Assembly (NCBI GenBank): GCA_033439795.1
Contig: JAUTDP010000006.1
Span: forward strand, 1,364,001 to 1,428,000
Length of the DNA stretch: 64,000 bases
Direction: 5' to 3'
Origin: Sordaria brevicollis
Taxonomy: Eukaryota > Ascomycota > Sordariomycetes > Sordariales > Sordariaceae
Part shown: positions 24,826-37,500 of the stretch, in pieces
Numbering within the stretch: the first letter of the stretch is position 1
How the letters are laid out: each line of letters begins with the position of its first letter
Translations under genes and position numbers: made by a program
Notes under the pieces: generated by a model
What the model saw: only the letters and a program-made list of their open reading frames with translations
Databases searched by the model: none
What the model was told of the DNA's origin: nothing

Positions 24826-26157
24826 TTACTGAGGCGGCAAGATAATATTATCAATCAACCTCACCGGCGGGCCACCACTATGTCCCAAATCCTCTCCCTC
24901 CTGCGGCTCCTCCACCTCCAAAAACCTGACCGCACCACTCAATATCCCACCCTTCCTGGGATCAACCGTCTCCAACTCCTGCATCGTTTCGGGGTCCGCC
25001 AAACTCAAATAATCCACCTCAAACCTAACCCTCTTCCCCTTCTCCATTGCCATCTGCTCCTCCAACGTCTCCCGCACAACCTCCTTCGCCGCCCCCAAGA
25101 TCTGCTCCCTCCCCCTTTCCCCCTCTCCCCCCTTGTACACACCCTCCGCCGCGCTCAACGCCCTGAACAACACATTCGCCACCCTCCTCCTCCTCTCCCC
25201 GAGGTACACATTCCTACTACTCAATGCCAACCCATCCCCCTTTTCCCTCTCAGTAGGCACCACCACCACCTTCTCAATCGGCATCAAAAAATCCTCCACC
25301 AACCGTTTTATGATCACAGTCTGCTGCACATCCTTCTGTCCAAAATACACCCTATCCGGCTGCACGACGTTAAACAGCTTCATGCACACCGTCGCCACAC
25401 CCCTGAAAAACGTCGGTCTGCTTGCACCCTCCAGGACCTCGCCAACGGGGGTGATTGTGACGAATGACCCCTTAGAGTCAACCTCCTGCCCGGGAAAGCC
25501 GGAGGGGTACATCTCCCCTGTGCTAGGCGCGAAGACGGCTGATATCCGGCCGAGGTTGTTGCCATCATCGGCTAACTCGCGGTCGAGAGCGGCGAGGGCA
25601 GCGCAGTCTGCGTCCCAGGTTACGGGGTATGAGGAGAGGTCTTCGCGAACGCCGAATTGGGCGGGGTTGACGTAGATTGAGACGACGACGTGGTGGTTTT
25701 CGCGGGCTGCGGCGCGGATTAGGGATAGGTGGCCGGCGTGGAGGGCGCCCATTGTGGGTACGAGGGCGACGGAGCGGGAGTCGAGGAGGAGGGCTTTGCG
25801 GAAGCGCCGGACGGAGGAGACGGTGCGGAGGATGCGGATTGAGGTGTTGGGGATTTTTTCAAAGGTAGACCCGGAGGACCCCTTGGTAGGGGAGGAGGAG
25901 CAGGAGGAGGCCATGTTGCGCGTTGAGGAAGGGGTGACCGCCGCGGGAACTTGGTTGGGTTGGGTTCGTGTGGTGGTTTGTAGAGGCGAAATCGAATTGG
26001 TAGTGGTCGAGTTGTTTTTCGCGGAAGTCGAGGTTGAAGAAGAGAAGTTGCGAGCAGTCGCGGCCGTCAAGGTGGATCGTCGGACGATACTGGCCGTGGT
26101 TGTGGAGGAGGACAAAGTTGCGCGCCGAAACAGGGCGTTGGTGGATTGCATCCGCAT
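24826..26157 (-). CDS. PAN6: Pantoate--beta-alanine ligase (pantothenate synthetase), 443 aa, with probable mitochondrial presequence
   Basis: Single exon. Core motifs are ALVPTMGALHAGHLSLIR (the HxGH nucleotide-binding motif), VVVSIYVNPAQFG, FFRGVATVCMKLFNVVQPD, YFGQKDVQQTVIIKRLVEDF and LALSSRNVYLG (KMSK-equivalent SSRN motif). The enzyme condenses pantoate and beta-alanine with ATP to make pantothenate, the CoA precursor. The family core begins near residue 110. The first ~90 residues are rich in Arg, Ser, Thr and Ala with almost no acidic residues (MRMQSTNALFRRATLSSS..), which suggests a mitochondrial targeting peptide. The upstream in-frame TTG at 26202 is not used; ATG 26157 (with a second ATG at 26151) is taken as start. 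Inserts such as KGGEGERGREQ lengthen the C-terminal half. PAN6 is the yeast symbol. Confidence 0.93.
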   Translation of the reverse strand: MRMQSTNALFRRATLSSSTTTASIVRRSTLTAATARNFSSSTSTSAKNNSTTTNSISPLQTTTRTQPNQVPAAVTPSSTRNMASSCSSSPTKGSSGSTFEKIPNTSIRILRTVSSVRRFRKALLLDSRSVALVPTMGALHAGHLSLIRAAARENHHVVVSIYVNPAQFGVREDLSSYPVTWDADCAALAALDRELADDGNNLGRISAVFAPSTGEMYPSGFPGQEVDSKGSFVTITPVGEVLEGASRPTFFRGVATVCMKLFNVVQPDRVYFGQKDVQQTVIIKRLVEDFLMPIEKVVVVPTEREKGDGLALSSRNVYLGERRRRVANVLFRALSAAEGVYKGGEGERGREQILGAAKEVVRETLEEQMAMEKGKRVRFEVDYLSLADPETMQELETVDPRKGGILSGAVRFLEVEEPQEGEDLGHSGGPPVRLIDNIILPPQ

Positions 26158-26642
26158 TGTCGCACGTTTGCTGAATGACTCGATTGAAATCAAGAAAGAC
26201 AAGAAAAAACCACGAGGGAAAGGCCGTCGCCAGCGAGCGGCTTTTTTTTATATATATACGTGTCTTACGGAAGCAATTGGAAATTTCGGGTCCAGTCTTT
26301 TTCCCCCTGTGATGATATCTGCAGCGAAGTTTTGGGGACGGCGGCCAGAACGGCTTCAGACGGCGCAGTCAAATGCGACTGCGGGGTTCCATTTGACATG
26401 TGCCAAAAACGTATCATGCCAGGGGTTTGGCTTCAGGGATGATCAGTTGGGGTAGCTGTACAAGATATTGACTTCGATTAGGCACGGTACAAGCGATTTC
26501 TTGTACCTAAAGTACTCTATGCCAACTCCTCACGACTCCTCTCCATTTTTAGTCTCTGAGCACAAACCACCCCATAACGATACTCTACCCCACCTTAGGA
26601 ACTGGGTGGGTCTCCGCGAACGAAGTGAGAGGAGGTCTATGT
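26158..26642. promoter_or_regulatory. Pantothenate synthetase promoter and left flank of the RIP island
   Basis: About 485 bases of normal-composition DNA with CpA and TpG present (for example 26320-26460). It contains the TATA-like element listed separately and carries the promoter of the minus-strand gene. Composition changes abruptly after about 26690. Confidence 0.55.
26248..26259 (-). promoter_or_regulatory. TATA-like element upstream of pantothenate synthetase
   Basis: Minus-strand TATATATATAAA, about 95 bp upstream of ATG 26157. It is in an appropriate position for a TATA box; this is sequence evidence only. Confidence 0.5.
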
Positions 26643-26670
26643 CGATTTTGTACGATTTAGCCATAGGCGA
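26643..26670 (+). repeat. Left inverted-repeat arm of the RIP island
   Basis: Starts CGATTTTGTACGATTT and ends ATAGGCGA. It is the reverse complement of 43837-43864 at 25 of 28 positions. The three differences (AGCC here, AATT there) are all G to A or C to T. Weaker similarity continues outward: CCTAAGG in one arm and CCTTAGG in the other, then GGTGGGGTAG in both. Confidence 0.75.
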
Positions 26671-29600
26671 CAAAACTCCTATACAAATTTTCAATTAAAT
26701 TAAACATAATTTTACATTTACTCTCAAATATCTTTATAATAATAATAAATATTTATAATTTAACGGCGTTAGGTATTTTATCTTCCTTTTAACTTTTTTC
26801 TTCCTTTTTTTTTTCTCTAATACGTTTTATAATTCTTAATTAGTAGTTACTTAAGGGTTATTCTCGTAAATAACGAAATGTACTTTTAAGGATTATATAT
26901 TATATATTAATTAACTTTTATTTAAATACTATTAAATTATATAGGAATTATAATATAGTTTGAATTTTACTCCAATAATATTTTATATCTTATCGAATAA
27001 TTCGAATTTACTACTATATTCGTTATTTTACTATACCCTAACCGGATTTCCTAATAATATATAATTATAATTATTAAATATACTAATTTAGACGAATATT
27101 AAGAATTATAACGTCGGTTTATTTATATTATTATCCGTTTTTTATTTAACCCGGTTAATTTAATAAAATTTAGCGATATTATTTATTACTCCCGCGTAAA
27201 GTAAATTGAATATATCCGTCGGATTATTTATTAATATGGCGATATTATCTTTATTATAGCTATTAAGTTCGGTAAAAGTATTATTCTTTAAGTTATTTTA
27301 ATTATTTTATTTTATAAGATTATAATTTAAATTATCCCCTTAAATCGGTTAGGTTAAGAATAGAGGGATATTATTGCTTAGTATTATAGTATTAAATTAC
27401 TTTTTATCGATTAAGATTTCTATAAAATATATTATATTTTTAAAAGTCCCTTCTTATATTTAATTTATTTTTAATTCCTATAAGAATAATAAATTTTAGA
27501 AGCGTATAATTTTTAAATATTATATTTATATCCTCCTTAATCCCGAATAAATTTTATATTATTATTTCCTTAAGTATTTTCGCTCTTCCGAATTCGTTAA
27601 CTATATAGTATTTATAATTATTAACGAATTTTATATTATATATTAATAACGTAATTTCCGATCCAAATTCGCGGACCTTTATTAATTTCGGCGTACGCTT
27701 TTACTTTCTATCCCGTAATTCGGTTGTACCGCTATATTAATTAAAGAATTCGAAATATATATACGGACGTATACCGGCTTTTAATTACTTAATAATTCTT
27801 TAAATTCTCTTTATATTATTTATATATTAATCGATCGGTTTAATATTAATATTATTTTCGATTATATTCTATTTAGTAAAACCCGGCATTTCGAACGCTT
27901 TAAATTCCTATTTATTCCGACCAACTTAATTATATTAAAAATTATTATTTATATTAATAATAAAAATTTAATTAGTAAAATAAGGAAGTATTTTATTTTA
28001 GTATTAATTAAGCGAAGGATTCGCTCTCCGATTACCGCCCCTTTAATTATCCGGATTTACTATTTATATATCCGATTTGCAGATTAAAAGCGGCTTTATT
28101 AGTAATTTATTACTCCGGATTTTTAATATCGGATTATTATATCTATTATTATATTAGGTATAGGAATAAATATACTCGATATTATCCGTATAATATAATA
28201 TAGCGAAATTGTATTTTAGGACGTTATTAATTTATAATAGCGTTTTAGGCGTACTATATATAGTAGTAAACTAGGGATAATTTATTTTTTTATACCCTAT
28301 TAATATTTTAATAAATTCGGATATTCTTTTAATCCAATTATTTTACATTAGACGGAAGTAAATAATAATTTATTCGGTTCCGATTTAGAATTTTCGTAAA
28401 CGTTATTTATAATTACCGATATTTATAATATAATTTAATTTCAACCCCTTCGCCGTATTAAGCCCGGTAATTCGTTTAATATAGGTTCCGAATTCGGTAT
28501 TTTCGCTAATAATATTCGCCTTAAAAAATAATTTTAAGAGAATATTAATAAACGCGTTACGTTAATTATTAATTACTTTAATATATATAAGGTTATTAAT
28601 GCGAAGTATTTTCGGTCCGCTATTTTTAAGATCCTTTAAAATTAAATCGATTTTATAAATAGGAAATAGGTATATATAATTTATTATAATAATTATAACC
28701 GTTAATTTAATCGGATGGAAGCGTTCTTTAATAAGGTTAAACTACCGTTTAAAGTGCCGAAACCTATATTGTAAATTAGATTACTTTTATTTCGTTTAAA
28801 TAGCTTTTTCGTAGACCGCTTTAAATTAAACTATCCTTTTAATATCGATTTTTAATTATTATATATCGTCCTTATATTGCCCGAAACTTCGTAGTAGGTC
28901 GTTCGTATTATAATTGTAAATAAAACGTTAAATATAATTTATAATTTATTTAATTTTATTTAACGTACTCTTTTATTATAGGAATAGGAATATTTAAATA
29001 TTTACGGATAGGACTTTTTTTAAGAATATAGGAAAATTATATTTAATATTAAATTTATTTATATTAATAAATAAAATACAATTATTATTGAAATAATAGT
29101 AAGTAGGGAATATAATGTATAATTTACCCTATTTATAATTTAAAGGGCCGTATTATATATTATATATTTATTAGCTTTACTTCCTATTTTAGAGTTGCGA
29201 TTAATTAAGCGCCGTACCGCCGGTAATAATTATAAACGTTACCGATAAAATTATTCTAAACTTCGATTTCGTAATAATTTATTTATTCTAATTCAATCCC
29301 CTTATATTTTATTCTTATAAGAATTATTTACTTTTACGTAATTTATTTTCGTAGGATTAAAGTAATAAAAATAATAATTAAATTAATTAATTTTAATAGG
29401 AATTAATATATATAAGATTATTTCGATTCCTATTAGAATTAATATACGCGGGTATTTTTTAACTCTTATTGGAATTAATATATACCTATTTATATTTAAT
29501 TTATTAATATTTATTATTTATTATTCGAAGTATTATATTATTATTATCCGCCTATTAATTGTTGGAAATTATAATACTTTAATTACGAAACGTTAAACCT

Positions 29601-32243
29601 ATTTAAGTTTTAATAATCTTTAAAATAAATGTAAATACAATTATATATAATTTCGTAAATCCTATTAAATAGATAATATATAATATAATATAAATATTTA
29701 ATTTATTTCCGCAAATCCTTTATAATTTATAATTCTATAGCTAATCCCGCCTCTTATTTATATACCTTCGCGATATTTATTTAAAAGACTATTTCGAATA
29801 CGTTTATATTAGGGCCGGGAAGGAATTTATAAACGTTATTATTTATATTAAATTATCGATAGTAAGTCTATTTATTCGGTTTTATACCTATTATATAATT
29901 GAGGGTTAATACGTTTTTAAAAACGGTAGGGGTAAAAAATTATTTATAAAACCGGATATAAATATATCGCGTAATAATAAATTTAATAACTTCGACGTTA
30001 ATTTTTAAAGGGAGAATAAAAATTACTTAGACTATAACTTATATAAAAGCGGTATAGGGCTAGCGGCGTAAGGAATTGGGGGCGTAATTATTAAAATAAA
30101 TTAAATAATATTGGGTATATATTATTTACTTTTTAATTTTAGGGGTATATTTATTATATAAAGACCGGAATAATTAGAAGTCTTCGTTTTTAATGTATAT
30201 TATTATTATAGCGTATAGAAATTATAAAAAGGGAGGAAGATAATTATCGAAGAGTTTAAACGAGGGAAAAATGCGGTTTATATTATATTTACGTATAGGT
30301 TACGTATTATTAACGTAAGATTTAGAATAAATCCCTTATACTTTATTAATATATAAATTAAATAATATTAAAATAGTATAATAGGTATAGAAAATACGCT
30401 CTCTTTAAATTATTATATATTATCCTATTTATATTGAAATTGGGGTATTTTACCCTTTCCTAATATCCTTACCTTCGATTTAATATATTAGTCGAATACC
30501 GTTTTAATTTCCGCCTATATAATAAGAATTTTTACGTCTAATTTAATTTCGAAAATATATATTACATTCTATAACGTTACGTTTTAAAATTTTATATTCT
30601 AAAGCGTTTCCGCGCAATATTTATTAATCTTTAAAAATAATACGCGTAATTGCGTATCGATAGAAACGAAAATTCTCTTTATAAATATATTATTTTATTT
30701 TATTAATTTATTTATTTTTAATTCTAATTTTTATAAATAAATTAATAATATATAAAGCCCCTTATTTCGCTTTAATGTATAAATTTTTTAATTAATATTA
30801 TTTATTATAATAAAAATTTATATATCGCGAACGAATTCGAATAGTATATTATTATAACGTATAAATATTTAAATATATTAATATACGGTATAATTTTTTC
30901 TTTATAAGGGTGGGGGGCTTATTTAATTCTTTTATATTCCCCGGCTATAAATAAGGTAAAAGATAAAATAAGAAGCGAATTCTATTTATTAAAAACTCGT
31001 TTTTTAATCCTAATTTAAGTTAATTTAGCGAATATCGCGAAACCTATAGAATTAAATTATTATAAACTAGAATATAATCCTTCTATTCTAAGGGAAGAAT
31101 TCGAAATATTTATTTAAAATATCGCCGATTATTATATATCCCGCCAATAACTATTTTATTTAATATATTCCTAAATATTATTATAATAAAATACTTTAAA
31201 TAATTATTAAATAAAATTATTATATCCTTTTAATTTATTTTTTTATTACCCTTAATTTTATTTTCAATAATTTTAATTTTAAATAATATTACCCGTCCGG
31301 TAAACGAAGGTTGGGTAATAAAAATTTTATATAATAAAAACGGAATCCCGGGTATAAATAGAATTTTCGGCGTATAATTAATTATATATCCTATTTATTT
31401 TTTTTAGAAAATAATTTAAATCGCGGGGCGTATTACGACGTTATTAAATATAGAAAATTCATTAATATAAAGGAAGTCGAACGCTTTAATTTCGAAATAA
31501 ATTTATAATTAAAATTAATAATCTTTTAGCCGTCGGTTATTTAGGGGGTATTCCGAAGAAAGAATTACTAAAACGGTAAATTAATAATAAAATTTGGATT
31601 TAATCGTTTTTAATACCTAAAAGTCGAAGGGTCCTAAAATTATATTATACGGAATTGAATATAAATTTTCGGAATTTAATTTTATTTTTAAAAAGCGAAT
31701 TTCGCGAACGACCTATACGCATTTAATAGGAATCCGAACGTTATAGATTTTAAGGTTCCTTTTTATAATATAATAGAAAGGAAGATTATTTAGAGTATCG
31801 AAAAATAAGAATAGGTTTCTTTACTTTCGAAGCGTTAATATAATTATTACGAGGAATTAGGTATTACTTATTTAATTAACTTAATTAAATCCCTTCGTTA
31901 ATATAGGCTCTTAGCCGGTATTTTATTTATTATTATAAGGGTATAAATTATTAAAATTATTATTACCTACGGGTAATTCGTTATTATATATCGTTTTTAT
32001 CTTCCTCTTTTTAAATAATCGTTAAATAGCGAAGTACGCTTTTAATTTACTATCTTAATTTTTAGATTTAATATCCTCGTAAGATTAATAACTATTAGAA
32101 TTATTTGGTTATTAAAAGTATAAATTAAATAAAGCTATTAAATATAAATAATAAAATATTTATATATTAAAAATAATGGTATCCGCGTTATTATCCTTAA
32201 AAATATCCTTTATAATAACGTACTTATTACTCTATTCAATAGG

Positions 32244-32631
32244 CCTACTTACGAAACGAATAATGAATTAAAAGTTTAAAGGTCGTTCGTAATACGTTAA
32301 AAATATCGAAATATCCGTAACGTAATTAGCGAAAAGTTAAATAAAGTATTTTAATAATTAAATAATAATATAAGGTAATAAATTAATATCCGTAAATTAT
32401 ATTTAGAGGCGTAAATAATAGAAGGTAGAAAATAAAACCTACCTACGAAACGAATAATGAATTAAAAATCTAAAGGCCGTTCGTAATACGTTATAAGGAT
32501 TAAAAATATTTATTAATATAATATATAAAAAGCTAAATAAAATATTTTAATAATTAAATATAAGAAGATATAATAATAATTAATAACCGTAGGTCGTATT
32601 TAAAAGCGTAAAGAATAGTAAGGAGTGAAGA
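32244..32631. repeat. Two degenerate direct repeats of 194 bp inside the RIP island
   Basis: Copies start at 32244 (CCTACTTACGAAACGAATAA) and 32438 (CCTACCTACGAAACGAATAA). Similarity is strong for the first 60 bases (..GTCGTTCGTAATACGTTA versus ..GCCGTTCGTAATACGTTA). It then becomes patchy (TATTTTAATAATTAAATA, GTAAATAATAGAAGG / GTAAAGAATAGTAAGG). The unit is not a multiple of three. Differences in the well-aligned part are transitions. Confidence 0.65.
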
Positions 32632-34599
32632 ATATAAGGAATAAATTGGAATTGGGAAGGAAGGAGGTCTTAGGAAATAAAATCGGAAGCGAAGCGATTT
32701 CGTTTTATTTTTTGAATTTTCTATTAAATTATATTATTTACGAATTTTATTATATATTTTAATATTATTAATTATCCGTTTAAAATATATTTTTTATATT
32801 ATTTTAATAATGAATTATATATTAGGGACTTTCTTTATCGAAATAATAATATTTACGTAAGACGCTATATATATAAGGCGCTAAAAATAAATATTAAACG
32901 GAAGTTCCGCGTAAGTACGTAAATATACTAAATTGGAATATATCCGATATTTAATTATTAGTCTATAGTACCGGCGTTAAATTTACCGAATAGAGCTTAT
33001 CCGCTTTATTACCTCTCCTATTTTATAACCGATTATTAATTGAAGTATTATATATCTTTAATAATAAACCCGTAAAATAATTTACCCTAATTGTATATAT
33101 GTAATTCTTAATTTAATATTTACCCTATACCGATTAACGTATTAAAAGGGGGCTTAATTATATATTATTATAAATATAACTATTAAGCGAATAAATCGAT
33201 TAAATTCTCGCATTCGGTAAAGTAAGGTAACCCGACCTTATATTAGTTATATTATTTTATTAATATCCATTTTGAAAATTAAATATAAATAGAAATGTAA
33301 TTCGTTACGATAATAATTATTTACTTTTATTTTTTTATTTATTATATATTATAAATTCGTTTAATTATTTTATTATTATATTTTAATATTATTATATACC
33401 GAATACGATTATAATTATTATAAATTTATATAAAGTTATTAATATTAAGCGGGAAATTATATAATTAATTATTAAAATCTCTAAATTTTAAATATTTAAT
33501 ACCTTTATAGCTTTTAATAATACCCAGCCCCTATTTAATTTAATCTTATATTCTTCTAAATTATAAAGGTTAATTATAAAAAGAATAATTTAAATAAAAT
33601 AAAATAAATTCTTTACAATTTATAGGGCGCCTTTATTAATTATCGTTAGAATTAGCCCGGTAAATAATAATATAATCGTAAACGTATTTAGCCGAAGCTT
33701 TGGGTATTTAAATTATTATTTCGTCGTTATATACGTCGTCGTTTAGGAATTTATAAATTGCTTATATATCTACCGCCTTACCGAACTATTAGACGAACCG
33801 ATATTCGTCCTTATTAAAAGAATTATATTCGTTATTATAATACGTATTTTTACAATTTAATTAGAATTTATATTTACGGATTCTACCCGTACTATTATTA
33901 TTAGGAGGGTAAATATAGTTATAGAGAATATTAATTTCCTTTATTTTAAAAATATTTTTAAATTACTTTCCTTTAAATAATTTAAAAGGGGGGCGAGGTA
34001 ATCGAATTATATAATTTATAACGATCCGAATAAATTCCTTTAATTCGCGGTCTTCGTTATTTATTCTTACGGAAATTTATTATTTAAGAGGGATTACTAT
34101 CCGGTTAAAACGCTTCTTTAGAATTTCGCGATAAAAGTTTATATTATATAAATTGTATTCCTTATCGAGTATTTAATTTAATTAAAAACGTCCGGTTTTA
34201 AGAATATATATCTTTCCGATAGTAATAAAATATTAATCAATATAAAGCTTTATTACGATTAATATATATTTTAAAATTATAATATTATAGCCGGTTATTT
34301 ATATATATAGTATATAGATATAATCTTTTATAAATTATTTAAATTTGCCGAGGAGTGTATTTATATTAAAATCGTTTTAAATATTGCGTACGATTATAAT
34401 TATAAAATAAAGTATTTAAGCCTATAATTTAAAAACTTTAGCGTACTTTTAGGTTTAAATTATAATTTTATTTAAAATTCCTTTCGAATTATTAAGAACC
34501 CGGTTATTAAATTTATTAAATAAGGGGTCTTTAGCGATTATATTTGTAATTTTCTTTATACGAGTTAAGTATTTATTAAGGACGTCCTCGATTTTGAAA

Positions 34600-37500
34600 A
34601 CGTTAAGTTAATTTTTAGATTTTTTGGCGTTTATTTTTATAAGAATTAAAATAAATCCGGTATCGATTGGGTTAAATATCTTATTACTAATTTAATTTCT
34701 AAATCCTTTAACGTTTATTTTTATAAAAATTGAAATAAATCCGGTATCGATTAGGTTAAATATCCTATTACTAATTTAATTTTTAAATTTTTCGGCGTTT
34801 ATTCTTATAAAAATTAAAGTAAATTTAATATCGATTAAATTAAATATCCTATTATTAATTTAATTTCTAAATCCTTCGGCGTTTACTTTTATAGGAATTA
34901 AAGTAAATCCGGTATTAATTAAATTAAATATTTAAGAATTATTTCTAGCGGGAATAATTTCGGGACCTTTTATTCGTTTTTTATTACGTATACGTAATAC
35001 CCGGGCGGTAATCGGAAATTAAAATCTAGGACGTTTATAGCCTTATTAGGCCGCCGAATTAAAGTTTATACGATTATCTTTATTATCGGAATTGGGGCCC
35101 GGCGGAAATCGTTTTAACGTAATAAGGTTATTATTCGGATTAATAAATTCCTTATTTTTAAGGGCGGGTATAATATTATAAAAACGAATAGGATTTATTA
35201 TCGAAGGGTTAATACCTTTATTATTTTTTCCTTTAATCCTTCTATTAATTTCTTTAATATTCGGTATTTTAATTTCTTTATTTTCGATTTTTATTTTAAA
35301 CGTTTAATTACTTTTCGTTAAAATATATATTATTATAATCCGTTATTTAATTTTAAATTTTACGTTTCCTATAGTAGGTTTAATATATTATTTAATGAGA
35401 CGTATAATAACGTCCTTTTTTATTCGCTTGAACGTTTTGAAAATTTTTTATACCGTATTAAACGAATTTTTAGAATTAACGTAGTATATACCGATAAAAG
35501 GAATAAAGGAGTTAAAAGCGTCCTAATCGATTTTATATCCGGTTTTTATAACTTTTATAACGATAAATAAAAAATACGAATATATTTCGCCAATAATTAT
35601 CGCCTTTTTATTATAGTATACGAAAATATTTTATAGGGGTTTAATAATTTAAATATATTTATTAAAAGTATATAATATTAAGTATTTTATAGTTTTATAT
35701 TTATATAACGTTTTAAAATATAAATTAGCGGCGTTAAAAATACTTAATAAATTTAATTAGAAGTTAGGTATAAATTTGTAAATTTATTAGATAAAAATAT
35801 TAATGTATTATTCTTTTAAGTAAATTAATAGAAATTTACCTTGTAGAAGATTCGTTCCTCCGTTTAATTATAAATAGTATTATATATAGTCGGAAGGAAT
35901 TATTCTACCGGTTATTATTATCCGATTCGATATAAACGATTTAAATATTATAAAATAGTATTTATATTCTAAATTAGTCCGAAACCAATTCCGATATAGT
36001 ATTAATGGTAGAGGTTTAGATTGGCGGCGTAAATTGTAGAATTTAGGATTAAAATATTAATATATTTGGAAGGGTTATTCCAATTCCGGACGATTTTTGA
36101 ACGTTTAATTTATAATTAGTTAAAAAAAATTATCTAGACTTTGAATTTAACTTTTTGTAAAATAGAATAAATTATTTTATTTATTATTAATAAAATATAT
36201 TTATTTATTTTTATAAGAGTAAATTATTTTTTATTTTAATTAGAGTAAATATAAAGGGGTATAAATTTATATTTACGATTATAGGGAATTAGCGATTATA
36301 AAGACGCGCTTGTAGGCTATTATAATTTTTATATATTTTTCAATAATTTAAGTAAATAGGGGCGATTATTCGAAAACTTAATGGAATATATTAAATTTAT
36401 TAGAAGGCGGCAATATATTTTTATTTTACGTTAAATATACGAATATATACGATAAACTACTATCGAAATCGAATTTAACGAATTAATTTATAATATCGGT
36501 ACCTAATTTAATATTAGCTAATTCTATATATTTAATTAATTCGAAGATTTCCTTCTTACTTTTGCCGATTAATTATATAATATTGAATAGGGTATTTTTA
36601 GTAATATTATTATTAAATTAGACGTTTAGGTTTTATAATAATATAAAATAATTATATATATCCTAAGCGAGGAATTAAAATAAACGGATTAATATTATAT
36701 TTAAATTTATTATTTTATTATTTTTACCGGAAGTAAATTCGCCGTCTTCGGTATCGATTATAAGCGTATTAGTAATATATTATAAAAGGCTATTAGTATA
36801 TTCCGTAATAGTTTTTAAATAGGTATTATAATTGAAATAAATAGTATTAATTTATATTAATAGGATATTGGACGAAAGATATATCGTTATACCGTTAAGT
36901 AGCGTTAATAGGGTTATTATTCCCTTATTAATTATAAATATTTACGTTTCTTTAATAATTAGCGTTATAAAATCGTTAATTATTTTTCTTAAATTAATAA
37001 TCGCCTTTTAGATATCGAAATAGAGGAATTATTATCGATATTCCTAATTATAATAGATTTCCTTTAATTTATTAACCTTTATAGCCGACGCCCTTCCGTT
37101 AATAACGTTATTAGGATTATTAGGCTCGAAAAAAGGAATAAAAGATTCGTCCCGGGCTAAATCGAAAGTAGTAGCCGTTTTATCGCTAATAATAAACGTA
37201 AGTAATTTAAAAAATTTATTAAATTTAATTTATTATACAAATATAGTAAACGTTTATATATCCGTTAATTTATTTAACGTCGGCGTAATTAAATATATTA
37301 AACGTATTAAGGTTAATAATAGCCGGATCGTTTTAAATATATTAATAAATATATTCCGGGTAAATTGGGCTTCGTCGATTACAATAACCTAAAATTTAGC
37401 GTTAGGAATTGTAATTATCTTTAAACGGAATAGAATTATTTATATTTTCTTTTTAAAATTATATTAAATTAGCCTATATTTTAATTTATTTTTATAAAAG

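Noticed and set aside
35950..36120. Chromodomain-like peptide (YIWKGYSNSG) on the plus strand of the RIP island, suggesting a gypsy-type integrase
   Set aside because: The opposite strand of the same interval carries the longer, more continuous frame of the SNF2-type relic. No upstream reverse transcriptase or integrase motifs could be read on the plus strand.
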